A DNA stretch of 64,000 nucleotides from assembly GCA_017165825.1 (NCBI GenBank), contig CM029378.1, positions 616,991 through 680,990 of the forward strand, read 5' to 3'. The translations under genes and the position numbers were made by a program. The notes beneath the pieces are model-generated. The model searched no databases, was not told where the DNA came from, and worked only from the letters and a program-made list of their open reading frames with translations. This DNA comes from Hepsetus odoe (Eukaryota > Chordata > Actinopteri > Characiformes > Hepsetidae). Each line of letters opens with the position of its first letter. Within the stretch, counting starts at the first letter, position 1. Shown here piece by piece: positions 10,078 to 21,074 of the stretch.

Positions 10078-10410
10078 ATGGGGAAAGTGAAAGTTTGTCA
10101 TTATGAAACACAGCACAGCACATAGTGAAGTCAAGTCAAGTCAACTTTATTTATAAAGCGCTTTTTACTACTTCTGTTGTTCACAAAGCAGCTTTACAGA
10201 ATCCGGTCCGAGCCCCAGTTGGATAAACCGAGGGCGACAGAGGCAGAACTCCCCAAAACAGGAGGAAGAAATCTTGGGAGAAACCAAGACTCAAAAGTGG
10301 AATCTGTCCTCCTCTGGTCAACACTGGACATAAAGAAGGGAAGAAAGATAAAAAGAAACATAGAAAGAAAGAAAGAAAGAGGAGAGAAATCTGATGATAG
10401 TAGTTTCATC
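10078..10410 (-). repeat. SINE-B fragment followed by LINE 3' UTR piece
   Basis: 10078-10132 is a short piece of the SINE-B 3' part (minus; GAAAGTGAAAGT, CACAGCACAGCACATAGTG). 10133-10340 starts with AAGTC repeats and TTTATTTATAAAGCGC and continues into the GGTCAACACTGGACATAAAG block. The same order is seen at 37888-38050. It is a minus-strand retroelement 3' end. Confidence 0.6.
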
Positions 10411-10431
10411 AGCTTAGTGGAGAAGCTGGTG

Positions 10432-10820
10432 TGGTGGTGGTGGTGGTCTAGTGGGCGTGGTGGTGGTCTAGTGGTAGGGTACTTGCCTACGGACCTATGG
10501 ATTCAGAGGTTCCCGGTTCGAATCCCACCTCAAGCACTACCACCTAGGGTTAGGGTTACCTAACTAGTTACCTAACTAGGTAGAGGACTCCCTGCGATGG
10601 GCTGGCGACCTGTCCAGGGTGCGTCCCCCGTCCTCGCCCTGTGTGCGCTGGGTTGGACACCAGCACCCCCCCGCGACCCCGTTTGGGACAAGCGGCAGAT
10701 AATGGATGGATGGTAGAGGATTCGAACCGGGAACCTAACCCTAGTCCAGGGGGACTGTCCCTGTAATTAGGACATGTAAGTCGCTCTGGATAAGAGCGTC
10801 TGCTAAATGCCGTAAATGTA
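10432..10820 (+). mobile_element. SINE-A (tRNA-derived) split by a Rex3-type tail
   Basis: The head carries A-box-like TGGTCTAGTGGTAGGGTACT and B-box GGTTCGAATCCC; the tail is GTAAGTCGCTCTGGATAAGA and GTCTGCTAAATGCCGTAAAT, an L2/UnaL2-type 3' end. The middle is interrupted at about 10583-10712 by a second retroelement 3' end flanked by GTAGAGGA on both sides. The head is preceded by a partial duplicate of its own first bases. Confidence 0.8.
10583..10712 (+). mobile_element. Rex3-like 3' end inserted in SINE-A
   Basis: It reads CTGCGATGGGCTGGCGACCT, then the CACCAGCACCCCC and GCGACCCC stretch, and ends with GGATGGATGG. It is flanked by GTAGAGGA (about 10581-10588 and about 10711-10718), a target site duplication. 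The opposite-strand copy at 38268-38393 ends with the same tail. Confidence 0.7.
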
Positions 10821-10989
10821 ATGTATGCAGTTTAGGTTGATGTATGCAGTTAGATTGATGGAATTGATTTCTGGAAATACGTAAGCCGTCCACCTTACAG
10901 GTGAAGCCATATCAAACAGAGAGATGGGAATTAGATCTGATTTGGACTTACATTTTGGAAACTGTTAATTTATAGAGTGCACTACTGTG

Positions 10990-11975
10990 ACTCCAGCAAA
11001 GTCGCTATTACAACCTGACTAGAAAGGACAGATCTGAGGGTTTAACAAACATGAGACACCCTGAGACACTGGCAACCCCCCACACCACCATCAACAACCC
11101 TGAGTGATGGTGTGAGACTGGTGGGCTGGCAGCACCAACATCCCAGTTTACTGTAATTCTCTGTACCATAAACCCCTGGATCTGCACCATTAACTAACAG
11201 GAAGATTCATCACTAAAACCTGACTAAACAAGTTAGTCTTTAGCCTGGACTTAAATACTGAGAGTAGGTCTGTTTCCCGGACAGTAGCTGGGGTTTTGAA
11301 TGAAAAGGCTCACCCCCCCCCCCCTGTTGTTGTTTTCAAAATTCTTACCAGCACCTTCTGATCTAAGGAAGCCAGTGAAGTCTAGATAATTTCGGACTAA
11401 TGTGATCAAATGTTCTAGATCTAGTGAGACTAGCTGTTGCATTCTGGACAAACTGGAGTTTATGAAGCTTTTACTGGAACATCCTGACAGCAGGACATCA
11501 CAGTAATCTGGTCTGGAGGTGATAAAAGTGTGTATCAGCATTTCTGAATCATGTAGTGTGAATAGTGAAATCCCAGTCCATTGTGACGCCCAGGCTTCTG
11601 ACAGTGGGTATAAGATTAACTGTCAAATTAGGAATTTCACAGGAAGCCATTGAAGTCTAGATAATATCGGACTAATGTGATCAAATTTTTATATCGGGGT
11701 GGGCAATTCTGGTCCTGGAGGGCCGGTGTCCTCCAGAGTTGAGTGAATTCCCTGCTTAAACAAACCAGGTACTGCTCACCTGATCATTGTCAAGTTTAGT
11801 GAGTGTGTTTAAGCAGGGAATACACTAAACTCTGCAGGACACCGGCCCTCCAGGACCGGAATTGCCCACCCCTGTTCTAGATCTAGTGAGACTCTAGTAG
11901 TCTGGACTAACTGGAGTTTATGAAGGCTATTACTGGAACATCCTGGCAGCTGCACATTACAATAATCTAGTTCTG
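10990..11975 (-). mobile_element. L2 LINE 3' ends, minus strand, two partial copies
   Basis: 11251-11541 on the minus strand reads the L2 C-terminal signature HTFITSRPDYCDVLLSGC and a DLEHLITLV stretch. 11641-11975 repeats the part beginning GAAGTCTAGATAAT, so two L2 fragments lie in series. The second copy is interrupted by the palindromic element at 11696-11872. All frames are broken. Confidence 0.75.
11696..11872. mobile_element. Palindromic MITE (non-autonomous DNA transposon)
   Basis: 177 bp with long terminal inverted repeats: it starts GGGGTGGGCAATTCTGGTCC and ends GGACCGGAATTGCCCACCCC, the arms extending through GGCCGGTGTCCT and AGGACACCGGCC. There is no coding capacity. It sits inside the L2 fragment, whose sequence resumes at TGTTCTAGATCTAGTG. 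The superfamily cannot be fixed because the target duplication is unclear. Confidence 0.85.
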
Positions 11976-13101
11976 AGATGATGCTTCTTCTTCTTCTCCT
12001 TCTTCTTCTCCTTCTTCTTCTTCTTCATCTTCTTTCAGCTGCTCCTATTTAGGGGTTGCCACAGCAAATGTTTCCATTTGCCACAGCAGATGTTTCCAAC
12101 TGTTTCCATTTCTTACGGTCCTCGGCATCTTTCTCCTTCAAACCAACCTCCTGCATGTCCTCTCTCACCATGTCCATTAACCCCGTCTTTGGTCTTCCTT
12201 TTTTCATCTTTCCTGGCAGCTCCATCTTCAACATCCTCTTCCCAATATACTCCTTGTCCCTCCTCTGGACATTTCCAAATCAACGCAACCTCACTTCTCT
12301 AACTTTGTCTCCAGAACGTCTAACCTGAGCTGACCCTCTAATATACTAATTTCTAATCCTGTCCATCCTCATCATACCCAACAAAAATCTCAGCAACTTT
12401 AACTCTGACACCTCCAGCTCCACCTCCTGTCTTTTTGCCAGTGCCACTATCTCCAACTTGTACAACAGACCTGGTCTCACTACTGTCCGGTAAATCTTCC
12501 ATTTTACTATAGCTGGTATCCGTTTGTCACAATTCACTCCAGCCACTCTTCTCCACCCATTCCACCCTGCCTACACTCTCTTCTTCACCTCTCTGCCACA
12601 CTCGCCGTTACTCTGAACTGTTGATCCCAAGTATTTAAATTCCTCCACCCTTGTCACCTCTACTCCCTGCATCCTAATCACTCCACTTTCCTCCCTTTCA
12701 TTCACACTCATGTATTCTGTCTTTGCCCTACTCCCTTTCTTTCAAGTCAAGTCAAGTCAAGTAGGATTTTATTGTCATTTCAGCCATATACACAGTACAC
12801 AGTGAAACAAGACACAAGACAAGACACAAGACAACATAAGACACAACACGGGGCAACAAGTGCAAGACAAGACAGACAACAACAGACGGCACGACAGACA
12901 GTACATTCATCCGTGGAGGACTGCAGTGTTGTGAAACAAAGCAGCCCAGGTAGATTATGTGTAGCAGTGTGGTGGAGCAGTGTTATTGAATTTAAAGTGC
13001 AAGAGTGCAACATGACATAAATAAATAAATCTCTATAGAGCAGATCTCCATTGCTCTAGGTTGTCCTCAAGCTGCCTCTTAATCTCAGTGCAGATCACAA
13101 T
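11976..13101 (-). mobile_element. RTE LINE copy A (minus), interrupted
   Basis: It begins at its 3' end with a CTT-rich microsatellite (11983-12020, an AAG repeat on the sense strand) and the conserved RTE terminus around TAGGGGTTGCCACAGCA. Translations of 12049-12234 (GRPKTGLMDMVREDMQEVGL) and 12346-12546 are RTE RT C-terminus. At 12743-13033 it is interrupted by another LINE's 3' end and then resumes (CACAAGCTGC-type RTE text near 13040-13101). It is 5'-truncated where copy B's tail begins. Confidence 0.8.
12743..13033 (-). mobile_element. Rex1-like LINE 3' end inserted in RTE copy A
   Basis: It opens with the AAGTC-repeat tail and AGGATTTTATTGTCATTTCA, then the CACAGTACACAGTGAAACAA and GACAAGACACAAGAC stretch. 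It is the reverse complement of the 3' ends at 36480-36541 and 63800-63884. Confidence 0.8.
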
Positions 13102-16100
13102 CATCTTCTTCTTTTTCTTTCGGCAGCTCCCGTTTAGGGGTCGCCACAGCAGATCAACTGTCTCCATTTCTTCCTATCCACTGCATCTTCCTGCTTCAAA
13201 CCGACCACCTGCATGTCCTCTCTCACCACATCCATAAACCTCCTCTTTGGTCTTCCTCTTCTCCTCTTTCCTGGCAGCTCCATCTTCAACATCCTCCTTC
13301 CAATATAATCCTCGTCTCTCCTCTGGACATGTCCAAACCAATGCAACCTTGCTTCTCTAACCTTGTCTCCAAGACGTCTAACCTGAGCTGTCCCTCTAAT
13401 ATATTTCAATTTCAATTTCAATTTATTCTTATATAGTGCCTTTTACAACACAGTTGCCCCAAGGCACTTTACAATGGTGGTGGATGGTGGAACAGGTTAC
13501 AGTAATAGATGTTAAAGCCGGACAACTACGAAGGAGAGGAACCAAAAACTCCACTATGTGGAGAAAAAAAACCTCTGAGGGTCCAAGGTCAACCGGCTAC
13601 CCAACCCCCTTGGGTATACTAAAAGTACAAAGTTAGTTTGGTTTTAAACTCCAGGATCAGTGAGGAGTCCCAAGTTGCTTCCAGGTACCGATGAGCTGCC
13701 AAGCTCATACTCATTATTAATCCTGTCCATCCTCATCACACCCAACGAAAATCTCAGCATCTTTAACTCTGATACCTCCAGCTCCGCCTCCTGCCTTTTC
13801 GTCAGTGCCACCGTCTCCAACCCATACAACATAGCTGGTCTCACTACTGTCTTGTAAACCTTCCCTTTTACTCTAGCTGGTACACGTCTGTCACAAATCA
13901 CTCCAACCACTCTTCTCCACCCATTCCAACCTGCCTGCACTCACTTCTTCGCCTTCTTCTCAACTCTCCACACTCGCCGTTACTCTGAACTGCTGATCCC
14001 AAGTATTTTAACTTCTACCCCTTTGTTACCTCCACTCCCTGCATCCTAACCACTCCACTTTCCTCCCTTTCATTCACACTCATGTATTCTGTCTTTGCCC
14101 TACTCATGTTCATTCCTCTCCTCTCCAGAGCATATCTCCATCTCTCCAGGTTCTCCACAAGCTGCTCCCTACTCTCACTACAGATCACAATATCATCAGC
14201 AAACATCATCGTCCACAGAGACTCCTGTCTAACCTCGTCCGTCAACCTGTCCATTACTATTGCAACCAAGAATGGGCTCAGTGCTGATCCTTGATGTAAT
14301 CCAACCTCTACCTTAAATGCATCCGTCACTCCCACTGCAGATCTCACCACTGTTACACTGCCATCATGCATATCCTGAACTACTCTCACACACTTCTCTG
14401 TAACACTAGACTTCCTCATACAAAACCACAACTCCTCTCTAGGCACCCTGCCATATACTTTCTCCAAGTCCAGAAAGGCACAATGCAGCTCCTTCCGACC
14501 TTCTCTGTACTTCTCCATCAACACCCTCAGAGCAAACATTGCATCTGTGGTGCTCTTTCTCGGCATAAAACCATACTGCTGTTCACTAATCCTCACCTCT
14601 TTTCTTAACCTAGCTTCCACTACTCTTTCCCATAACTTAATGGTGTGGCTGATCAACTTTATCCCTCAATAGTTACGACAGCTCTGTGCATCACCCATAT
14701 TCTTGAAGATCGGTACCAGTACACATCGTCTCCACTCCTCAGGCATCTTTTCACTTTCCAAGATTGTGTTAAACAATCTGGTCAGAAACTCAACTGCCAT
14801 CTCCCCTAAACATCTCCATGCTTCCACTGTTATGTCATCTGGTCCAACAGCCTTTCCATTCTTCATCCATCACTGCCCTTCCCTTTCTTGTTTATTTGCT
14901 GCACTTCCTGGTTCACTCTTCTCACACCATCCAATCTTCTCTCTTTCTCTCATTTTCTTCATTCATCAGCCCCTCAAAATATTCCTTCCATCTGCTCAAC
15001 ACGCTCTGTTCACCTTGAGTATGTTTCCATGTCTTTAATCGACCTGACCTGCTGCACATCTTTCCCAGATCTGTCTCTCTGTCTAGCCAATCGGTAAAGG
15101 TCCTTTTCTCCCTCTTTACTGTCCAACCTCTCATACAATTCACCAAACACCTTATCTTTGGCCTTCACCACTGCTTTCTTCACCCTGCGGTTCATCTCCT
15201 TGTACACCTGTCTACTTTCTTCATCTCTCTGACTGTCCCATGTCTTCTTTGCCTCCCTCTTCTTTTGAATACATTCCTGGACTTCTTGGTTCCATGACCA
15301 GGTTTCCTTATCATCCTTCTTCCTTCCAGATGTCACACCAAGTACATTTCCAGCCATCTGCCTTATCACGTCTGCAGCAGTTTCCCAGCAATCCGGTAGC
15401 TCTTCAACACCTCCCAGTGCCCGGGTTAACTCCTGCCTGAAATCCACCTTGCAGTCCTCCTCCTTCAGCTTCCACCACTTGATCCTGGACTCTGCCCTCA
15501 CTTTCCTCCTCTTCTTGACCTCCTTGACCTCCCCTGGGTACACTCTCTATCACTTCATCTAACTCACTCCATAATTTTTCCTTCTCTTCCATCTTACAAC
15601 CAACTTGTGGAGCATAAGCACTAACAACATTCATTATCACACCTTCAACTTCCATCACCCTCCCTGACACCCTCTTCACTTCCAAAACACTCTCCACATA
15701 CTCTTCCTTCAGGATAACACCTACCCCATTCCTCCTTCTATCCACACCATGGTAGAACAGTTTATACCCTCCTCCAATACACCTGGTCTTACTATCCTTC
15801 CATCTAGTCTCTCACTCACAGATCAACCTTCCTTCTCTCCATCATATCAGCTCATTCTCTACCTTTACCAGTCCTGCTGCCAACATTCAAAGTCCCTACC
15901 CTCACTTCCACTCTCCTCTTCTTCTTTCTCTCCTTCTCCATTGGGACATGCCTTCCTCCTTTTCTTCTTCTTCTTCTCCTTTGGCCAACAGTAGTCCAGT
16001 GTCCACCAGTAGACTAAACCTGTCTACCACCCTGTAGACTAACAGTACTGGTGGTGGTCGTTGTTAACCTGGGCCTCGACCGATCCAGTATGGAATTTTG

Positions 16101-16231
16101 TATCGTTGTCCGCATATTGATTTGGCAAAGACACTGGATGCCCTTCCTGATGAAACCCTCCCCATTTAACTGGGCTTGGGACCGGCACAAAGAAATACAC
16201 TGGCTTGTGCATCCTTAGTGGCTGGGTTAGT
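13102..16231 (-). mobile_element. RTE LINE copy B (minus), near full length but broken
   Basis: The 3' terminus CGTTTAGGGGTCGCCACAGC lies at 13130-13150. Reading the minus strand from high to low coordinates: 5' UTR-like sequence (15985-16231), endonuclease end (15404-15745), a linker (14922-15543), then RT (14666-14866 with GKAVGPDDI; 14015-14656 with FLDLEKVYGRVPR and MFADDIVICSE), and the C-terminus (13134-13421, WFGHVQRRDEDYIGRRML). The frame is cut by stops and shifts at several places. An L2-like 3' end is inserted at 13405-13705. The same 5' UTR occurs at 18046-18262 (minus) and 49049-49165 (plus). Confidence 0.85.
13405..13705 (-). mobile_element. L2-like 3' end inserted in RTE copy B
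   Basis: It begins with TTTCAA repeats (sense-strand AATTG-like tail), then TATAGTGCCTTTTACAACAC and CCACTATGTGGAG. It is related to 44535-45392, which extends further into the coding end of the same LINE family. Confidence 0.75.
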
Positions 16232-16282
16232 GCAGATCACAATATCATCAGCAAATATCATCCTAGTCAGGGACTCTTGTCA
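16232..16282 (-). repeat. Short RTE fragment
   Basis: CAGATCACAATATCATCAGC and AAATATCATC match the RTE motif-C coding segment also present at 14185-14210. It is joined directly to the next LINE. Confidence 0.5.
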
Positions 16283-18045
16283 TGGCCGGCACGTACAGAG
16301 CGGAGCCCTGCCCCCACCTCGGACACTCAGACCACATCTCTGTTCTGCTGATCCAGCGTACCCATCGTCAGGTGTGTGAGGCCCACCCTGAAGCAGGTGA
16401 AGACCTGGCCCACAGGAGCAATGTCTGCTCTTCAGGACTGCTTCGACTGCTTTGAACACACCAACTGGGACATGTTTAGGGAGGCTGCAACCTACGGTGA
16501 CTCCATCAACCTGGAGGAGTACACAGCTTCAGTGACTGGGTACATCAGCAAGTGCATTGAGGATGTTACTGTTTCCAAGTTCATCATCACGCGACCAAAC
16601 CAGAAGCCATGGATGACTGCGAAGGTGCGCAGACTACTGAGAACCCGGGACAAAGCCTTCAAGTCGGGGGACAAGGCTGCCCTAAGAAAAGCGAGGACGA
16701 ATCTGTCTCGGGCCATCAGAGCAGCCAAGCAAATTTACGCACGGAGAATCCATGGCCACTTCGAAAACACCAATGACACATGGCTCATGTGGCAGGGCAT
16801 TCAGGCCCTCACCAACTACAGGACATCTCCACCTGCCTGTGACGGAGACTCCTCCCTCCCAGATGCATTTAACCGCTTCTATGCACGGTTTGATGCGGCA
16901 AACAACACAGTAATCACCCCTCCTCCAAACGACCACGTTCTCTGTCTGACCACGGCCAAGGTGAGAAGATCTCTACTAAGAGTCAACCCACAGAAAGCTG
17001 CTGGTCCAGGCAACATTCAAGGTTGTGTGCTCAGAGGATGTGCAGAACAGCTGGCAGATGTTCTCACTGACATCTTCAACATCTCTCTGAGCACCACTGT
17101 TGTTTCAAGGTGCTTCAAGTCCACCAGCATCATCCCGGTGCCAAAGAAATCATCTGTCTCCTGCCTCAATGACTATCGTCCCGTCGCACTCACACCCATC
17201 ATCATGAAGTGCTTCGAGAGGTTGGTCATGAGGCACATCAAGACTCAAATCCCCTCCTCACTGGATCCCCTGCAGATTGTGTACCGTCCCAACCGCTCAA
17301 TGGACGATGCAATCTCCACCACCCTCCATCTGGCCCTTTCTCATCTGGACAGAAAGTACAGTTACGTTAGAATGATGTTCATTGATTACAGTTCAGCATT
17401 CAACACCATCATCCCTCAGCATCTGAGTGAGAAGCTGAGGCTGCTGGGCCTGAACACCTCCCTCTGTAACTGGATTCTGGACTTCCTTACTGGGAGACCC
17501 CAGTCAGTCAGGATCAGTAGCAGCACCTCCAAAACCATCACGCTGAGCACAGGGTCCCTCAGGGCTGTGTGCTCAGCCCACTGCTGTTCACACTGATGAC
17601 CCACGACTGTGCAGCCAAGCACAGCTTGAACCACATCATCAAATTCGCTGATGATACAACCGTGGTGGGTCTGATCAGCGGTGGTGACAAGGCAGCGTAT
17701 AGAGAGGAGATACAACAGCTGAATCAACAAACTGTCTCTGAACGTCAACAAGACTAAAGAGATGGTTGTTGACTTCAGGAGACCACGTCGGGCCCACGCT
17801 CCACTGAATATCAACCTCACCTGTGGAGTTTCTTGGTGCTCACTTAACAGATAACCTCACGTGGTCCCTCAACACCAATTCCATCATGAAGAAAGCCCAG
17901 CAGCGTCTCTACTTCCTGCAAAGACTAAAGAAAGCCCATCTTCTTCCACCCATCCTCACCATCTTCTACATTGGAACCATCGAGAGCATCCTGTGCAGCT
18001 GCATCACTGCCTGGTATGGGAACTGCAACGTCTTATACCAACAGT
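16283..18045 (+). mobile_element. Rex1/Babar-like LINE (CR1-L2-Rex1 group), both ends truncated
   Basis: It lacks the endonuclease except its last residues and lacks the 3' UTR; it stops at 18045 where an RTE fragment is joined. The first 406-residue frame (16376-17596) carries the pre-RT domain (NQKPWMTAKVRRLLRTRDKA), VNPQKAAGPG, NDYRPVALTPIIMKCFERLV and FIDYSSAFNTIIPQ (motif A). A one-base change near 17555 breaks motif B. 17569-17757 holds FADDTTVVGL (motif C) and 17823-18047 the thumb. The family name rests on protein resemblance to Rex1; related CR1-type families cannot be excluded. Confidence 0.8.
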
Positions 18046-18262
18046 AGCCCAGTTTCTACCAGCACCCTGTAGGCTAACAGCACTGCTGGAGGTCATTGTA
18101 AATCCGGGCCTTGACCAATCCGGTATGGAAGTCTGTATCGTTGTCCACATATTGATTTGTTTTACACTGGATGCCCTTCCTGACGTAACCCTCCCCATTT
18201 ATCCAGGCTATGGACAGGCACGATGAAATACACTGGCTTGTGCATCTCTAGTGGCTGGGTTC
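18046..18262 (-). repeat. RTE 5' UTR fragment
   Basis: It repeats 15985-16231: CAGTAGCCCAGT, CACTGGATGCCCTTCCTGA, CCTCCCCATTTA and ATACACTGGCTTGTGCATC. Confidence 0.75.
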
Positions 18263-18277
18263 ATGGACCAGCCATCG

Positions 18278-19655
18278 TAGAGTAGAGTAGAGTAGAGTAA
18301 TCTTTTATTATCCCACGAATGGGAAATTTGGGTGTTACAGGGCTCTTATAAAAGTGACAGATGTATAGAAAAGGAATAGGAAAAAAAAAGATATATAAAA
18401 AATAGAGACATAAGGAAAGAGGAAAGAGGAACAAGTACAGGAGAAGTACAGGAGCTATAAAAAATAAATAATAAATTATCTATCTATATAAATATATATA
18501 CATATACATATCTACACAGAGAATTAGGTGACCATATATACAGTACACAGTAATAATACACGATAATAAATAAGTTTTAAATAAGTTATAAATATATATA
18601 AATAAACACGTAGCAAGATATAAATGTAATAATAATAATAATAATAATAATATACAACACAATAATAATACTAATACTAATACTAATAATACACATTAAT
18701 ATACATTAATAATAATATATAATATAATATAATATATAATAATTTATAATAATAAAACAAGCAATGTAATGAAATGTAATGTTATGATGATGAGTTGTGG
18801 AGTCTTATTGCAGCAGGTAGGAATGACCTGCGGTAGCTCCTTCTCACGCTGCGGGTGTAACAGTCTGCTGCTGAACGAGCTGCTCAGTGCTCGTACAGTC
18901 TCGTGTAGGGGGTGGGAGGTGTTGTCCATGATGGATGTTAGTTTGGAGAACATCCTCTCCTCCCCTACCTGCTCAATGGACTTGAGCGGGCAGTCCAGGA
19001 CAGAGCTGGCCCTCTTGACCAGTTTGTTTAGTTTCCCTCTGTCCCTCACTGCGACTCTTCCACACCAGCAGACCACAGCGTAAAAAACAGTTGACGCTAC
19101 CACAGAGTCATAGAATGTCCTCATGAGATTTCTGTTTACTCCAAAGGACCTCAGCCGCTTCAGCAGGTATAGATGACTCAGGGCCTTTTTGTACAGAGCA
19201 TTAGTGGTAGTGGACCAGTCCAGTTTATTGTTGATGTGGACACCCAGGTATTTGTACTCCTCCACTGTCTCATTGCACAAACCCTGGATGTCCACCGGTG
19301 TGATGGAGGGTGACTTCCTGCGAAAGTCAATCACCAGCTCCTTCGTCTTGCTGGCATTGATGCGCAGATGATTTTTATTGCACCATCTGACGAAGTCACT
19401 GATGACCCCCCTGTATTCCTGCTCATTCCCCTCCAACACACGACCAACAATAGCGGTGTCGTCCGAGAACTTCTGCAGGTGACAGGTGTCCGTGTTATAT
19501 TTAAAGTCCGCTGTGTACAATGTGAAGAGGAAGGGGGCGAGGACTGTTCCTTGTGGGGCTCCAGTGCTGCAGACCACCACCTCAGACACACATTCCTGGA
19601 GTCTCACATACTGGGGCCTATTGGTGAGGTAGTCAATAATCGTGCCATGGATCGT
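18278..19655 (-). mobile_element. Rex1-like LINE 3' half (minus)
   Basis: The 3' end is a GTAGA tandem tail (18278-18298) followed by CTTTTATTATCCCACGAATG. The 3' UTR (to 18743) is very AT-rich with AAT runs. The 287-residue frame 18744-19607 begins at motif B (GAPQGTVLAPFLF) and holds QKFSDDTAIVG (motif C with S instead of A) and SHLYLLKRLRSF, which corresponds to the Rex1 R3 primer site at protein level. The element is 5'-truncated at about 19655. Confidence 0.82.
18744..19607 (-). CDS. Rex1-like reverse transcriptase, C-terminal fragment
   Basis: 287 residues, uninterrupted, covering RT motifs B to E and the C-terminal domain. Motif C reads FSDD, so both catalytic aspartates are kept. The endonuclease, the RT fingers and motif A are absent because the element is 5'-truncated, so it is a dead fragment. 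The last 20 residues (LIIITLHFITLLVLLL) run into AT-rich 3' UTR and are probably not part of the ancestral protein. Confidence 0.75.
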   Translation of the reverse strand: MRLQECVSEVVVCSTGAPQGTVLAPFLFTLYTADFKYNTDTCHLQKFSDDTAIVGRVLEGNEQEYRGVISDFVRWCNKNHLRINASKTKELVIDFRRKSPSITPVDIQGLCNETVEEYKYLGVHINNKLDWSTTTNALYKKALSHLYLLKRLRSFGVNRNLMRTFYDSVVASTVFYAVVCWCGRVAVRDRGKLNKLVKRASSVLDCPLKSIEQVGEERMFSKLTSIMDNTSHPLHETVRALSSSFSSRLLHPQREKELPQVIPTCCNKTPQLIIITLHFITLLVLLL

Positions 19656-19666
19656 GCCACTCCATG

Positions 19667-19876
19667 GGTGGTGGTGGTCTAGTGGTAGGGAACTTGCCTA
19701 TGGATCAAAGGCTCAAAAGGTCCCAGTTTCAAATCCCACCTCAAGCACTACCACCACTGGGTCCCTGAACAAGACCCTTAACTGTTTAATTGCTTCAGGG
19801 GGGACTGTCCCTGTAATCAGGACATGTAAGTCGTTCTGGATAAGAGTGTCTGCTAAATGCCGTAAATGTAAATGTA
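19667..19876 (+). mobile_element. SINE-A, complete
   Basis: tRNA-like head with GGTGGTGGTCTAGTGGTAGG and a degenerate B box (AGTTTCAAATCCCACC), a body with CCACTGGGTCCCTGA and AAGACCCTTAACTG, and the L2-type tail ending TAAATGCCGTAAATGTAAA. Confidence 0.85.
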
Positions 19877-19954
19877 TAAATATCTTAAATATTCACACGC
19901 ACATAAATACAAACTATATAATTAAAATTTATTTTTTTTAAAAATTTAAAAAGT

Positions 19955-20216
19955 AGGGCAGTGGTGGCCTAGTGGTTAGGGAGTTGACCCTGCATCGGAA
20001 GATTGTGGGTTCAATTTTCTCACCAGTAGGTTGCCCTGAGGTACCATTGAGCAAGGTATCGTCCCCGTCACTGCTCCCCGGGCGCTTTCAATAGCTGTCC
20101 ACTGCTGCACAGTGTTTGCATGGGTTAAATGCAGAGGTCCAATTTTGTTGTGGTTCACTGTGTGCTGTGCTGTGTCCTCGCAATGACAAGGGTTGTCACT
20201 TTGACTATTCACTTTC
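19955..20216 (+). mobile_element. SINE-B, complete
   Basis: tRNA-like head GGGCAGTGGTGGCCTAGTGG (A box) and GTGGGTTCAATTTTC (B box), a body with GGTTGCCCTGAGGTACC and GCATGGGTTAAATGCAGAGG, and a tail GACAAGGGTTGTCACTTTG. Other copies: 22713-22951, 57714-57961, and fragments at 10078, 32301 and 59085. Confidence 0.85.
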
Positions 20217-20490
20217 ATCTTTTTGAGGTGATAAATGCAAGTATCAGTATTTCTGCATCATGTAGTGTGAGTGAGCTTCTAAGTTTAGTAATGTTTTTAA
20301 GGTGAAGGAAAGCTATTTTATATAATATTTCCACTGTGTGTATCCAGAGAAAGATCTCAGTCCATTGTGAAGCCATGGCTTTTGATAGTGGGTTTAAGAT
20401 TAACTGTAAAATTAGCAAAACCTAGCTTTAAACCTGAAATATTTGTCTCTAGTAATTTCAGGACCAAGCAAAAGAACATCTGTCTTTTGG
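20217..20490 (-). mobile_element. L2 fragment (minus)
   Basis: Minus strand reads LTLHDAEILILAFITSKR and a GHKM-type upstream stretch, the L2 C-terminal region, with stops. Confidence 0.65.
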
Positions 20491-20504
20491 TGGCTGACCA
20501 GGTA

Positions 20505-20765
20505 GAGTGGTGGTGGTCCAGTGGTAGGATACTTGCCTATAATAACTTTGACTGTATACGACTCCAGCTGAATGGACTTATAGCTCAAGAGGTCCCAGGT
20601 TCAAATCCCCCCTCTACCACCACTGGGTCCTTCGCAGGATACTTGCCTATGGACCTATGGCTCAAGAGGTCCCAGGTTCAAATCCCACCTCTACCACCAC
20701 TGGGTCCTTGAGAACATGGTTAGAACATGGAAGTTGCTCTGGATAAGAGCGTCTGCTAAATGTCA
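20505..20765 (+). mobile_element. Composite SINE-A with a LINE fragment inside
   Basis: A SINE-A head (GGTGGTCCAGTGGTAGGATA) is followed at about 20541-20574 by AATAACTTTGACTGTATACG and ACTCCAGCTGAAT, which matches the LINE 5' coding segment at 21322-21353. The SINE then resumes with GGTCCCAGGTTCAAATCCC, partly repeats itself (20630-20700), and ends in the usual tail. Confidence 0.7.
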
Positions 20766-20784
20766 TGACCAAGGGTCTGTCTCC

Positions 20785-21060
20785 TTACTGGTCCTCCTGG
20801 ACCTGCAGTGTTTGAACCATTGATTCTCCTTGTTTAAATCATAACCGAACCGTTATCAACCTGGTTCAGTAATCCAGAAACATGGAATCAGCGTTATATA
20901 TTTCAGCAAATTAAAAAAGACTGAGGATTGTAGAAGAGAAACAAAACAGTGGACATCACTCCATTTTCTGGTGTTAAATTCTGAAAAGACAGATGTTCTT
21001 TTGCTTGGTCCTAAAACTGCTAGAGAAAAACTTTCAGGTTTAACTTGACTGAAACACGCA
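20785..21060 (+). mobile_element. L2 fragment (plus), internally deleted
   Basis: It contains CTTACTGGTCCTCCTGGACC, GGTTCAGTAATCCAGAAACA and TTAAATTCTGAAAAGACAG, all L2 RT-region text also seen at 57460-58310, with the parts between missing. Confidence 0.7.
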
Positions 21061-21074
21061 ATGGCTGCTCTGGG

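Noticed and set aside
10470..10545. tRNA gene candidates at SINE-A and SINE-B heads
   Set aside because: A and B boxes are present but the sequence does not fold as a full cloverleaf and is always followed by the SINE body and L2-type tail, so these are SINE heads.
12056..15994. Plus-strand frames of 60-110 codons over the RTE copies
   Set aside because: They are shadows of the minus-strand RTE coding sequence, rich in Ser/Pro from CT-rich antisense DNA.
18278..18298. Possible regulatory tandem array GTAGA
   Set aside because: It is the 3' tail of the minus-strand Rex1-like LINE, as other LINE families here have their own short tandem tails.
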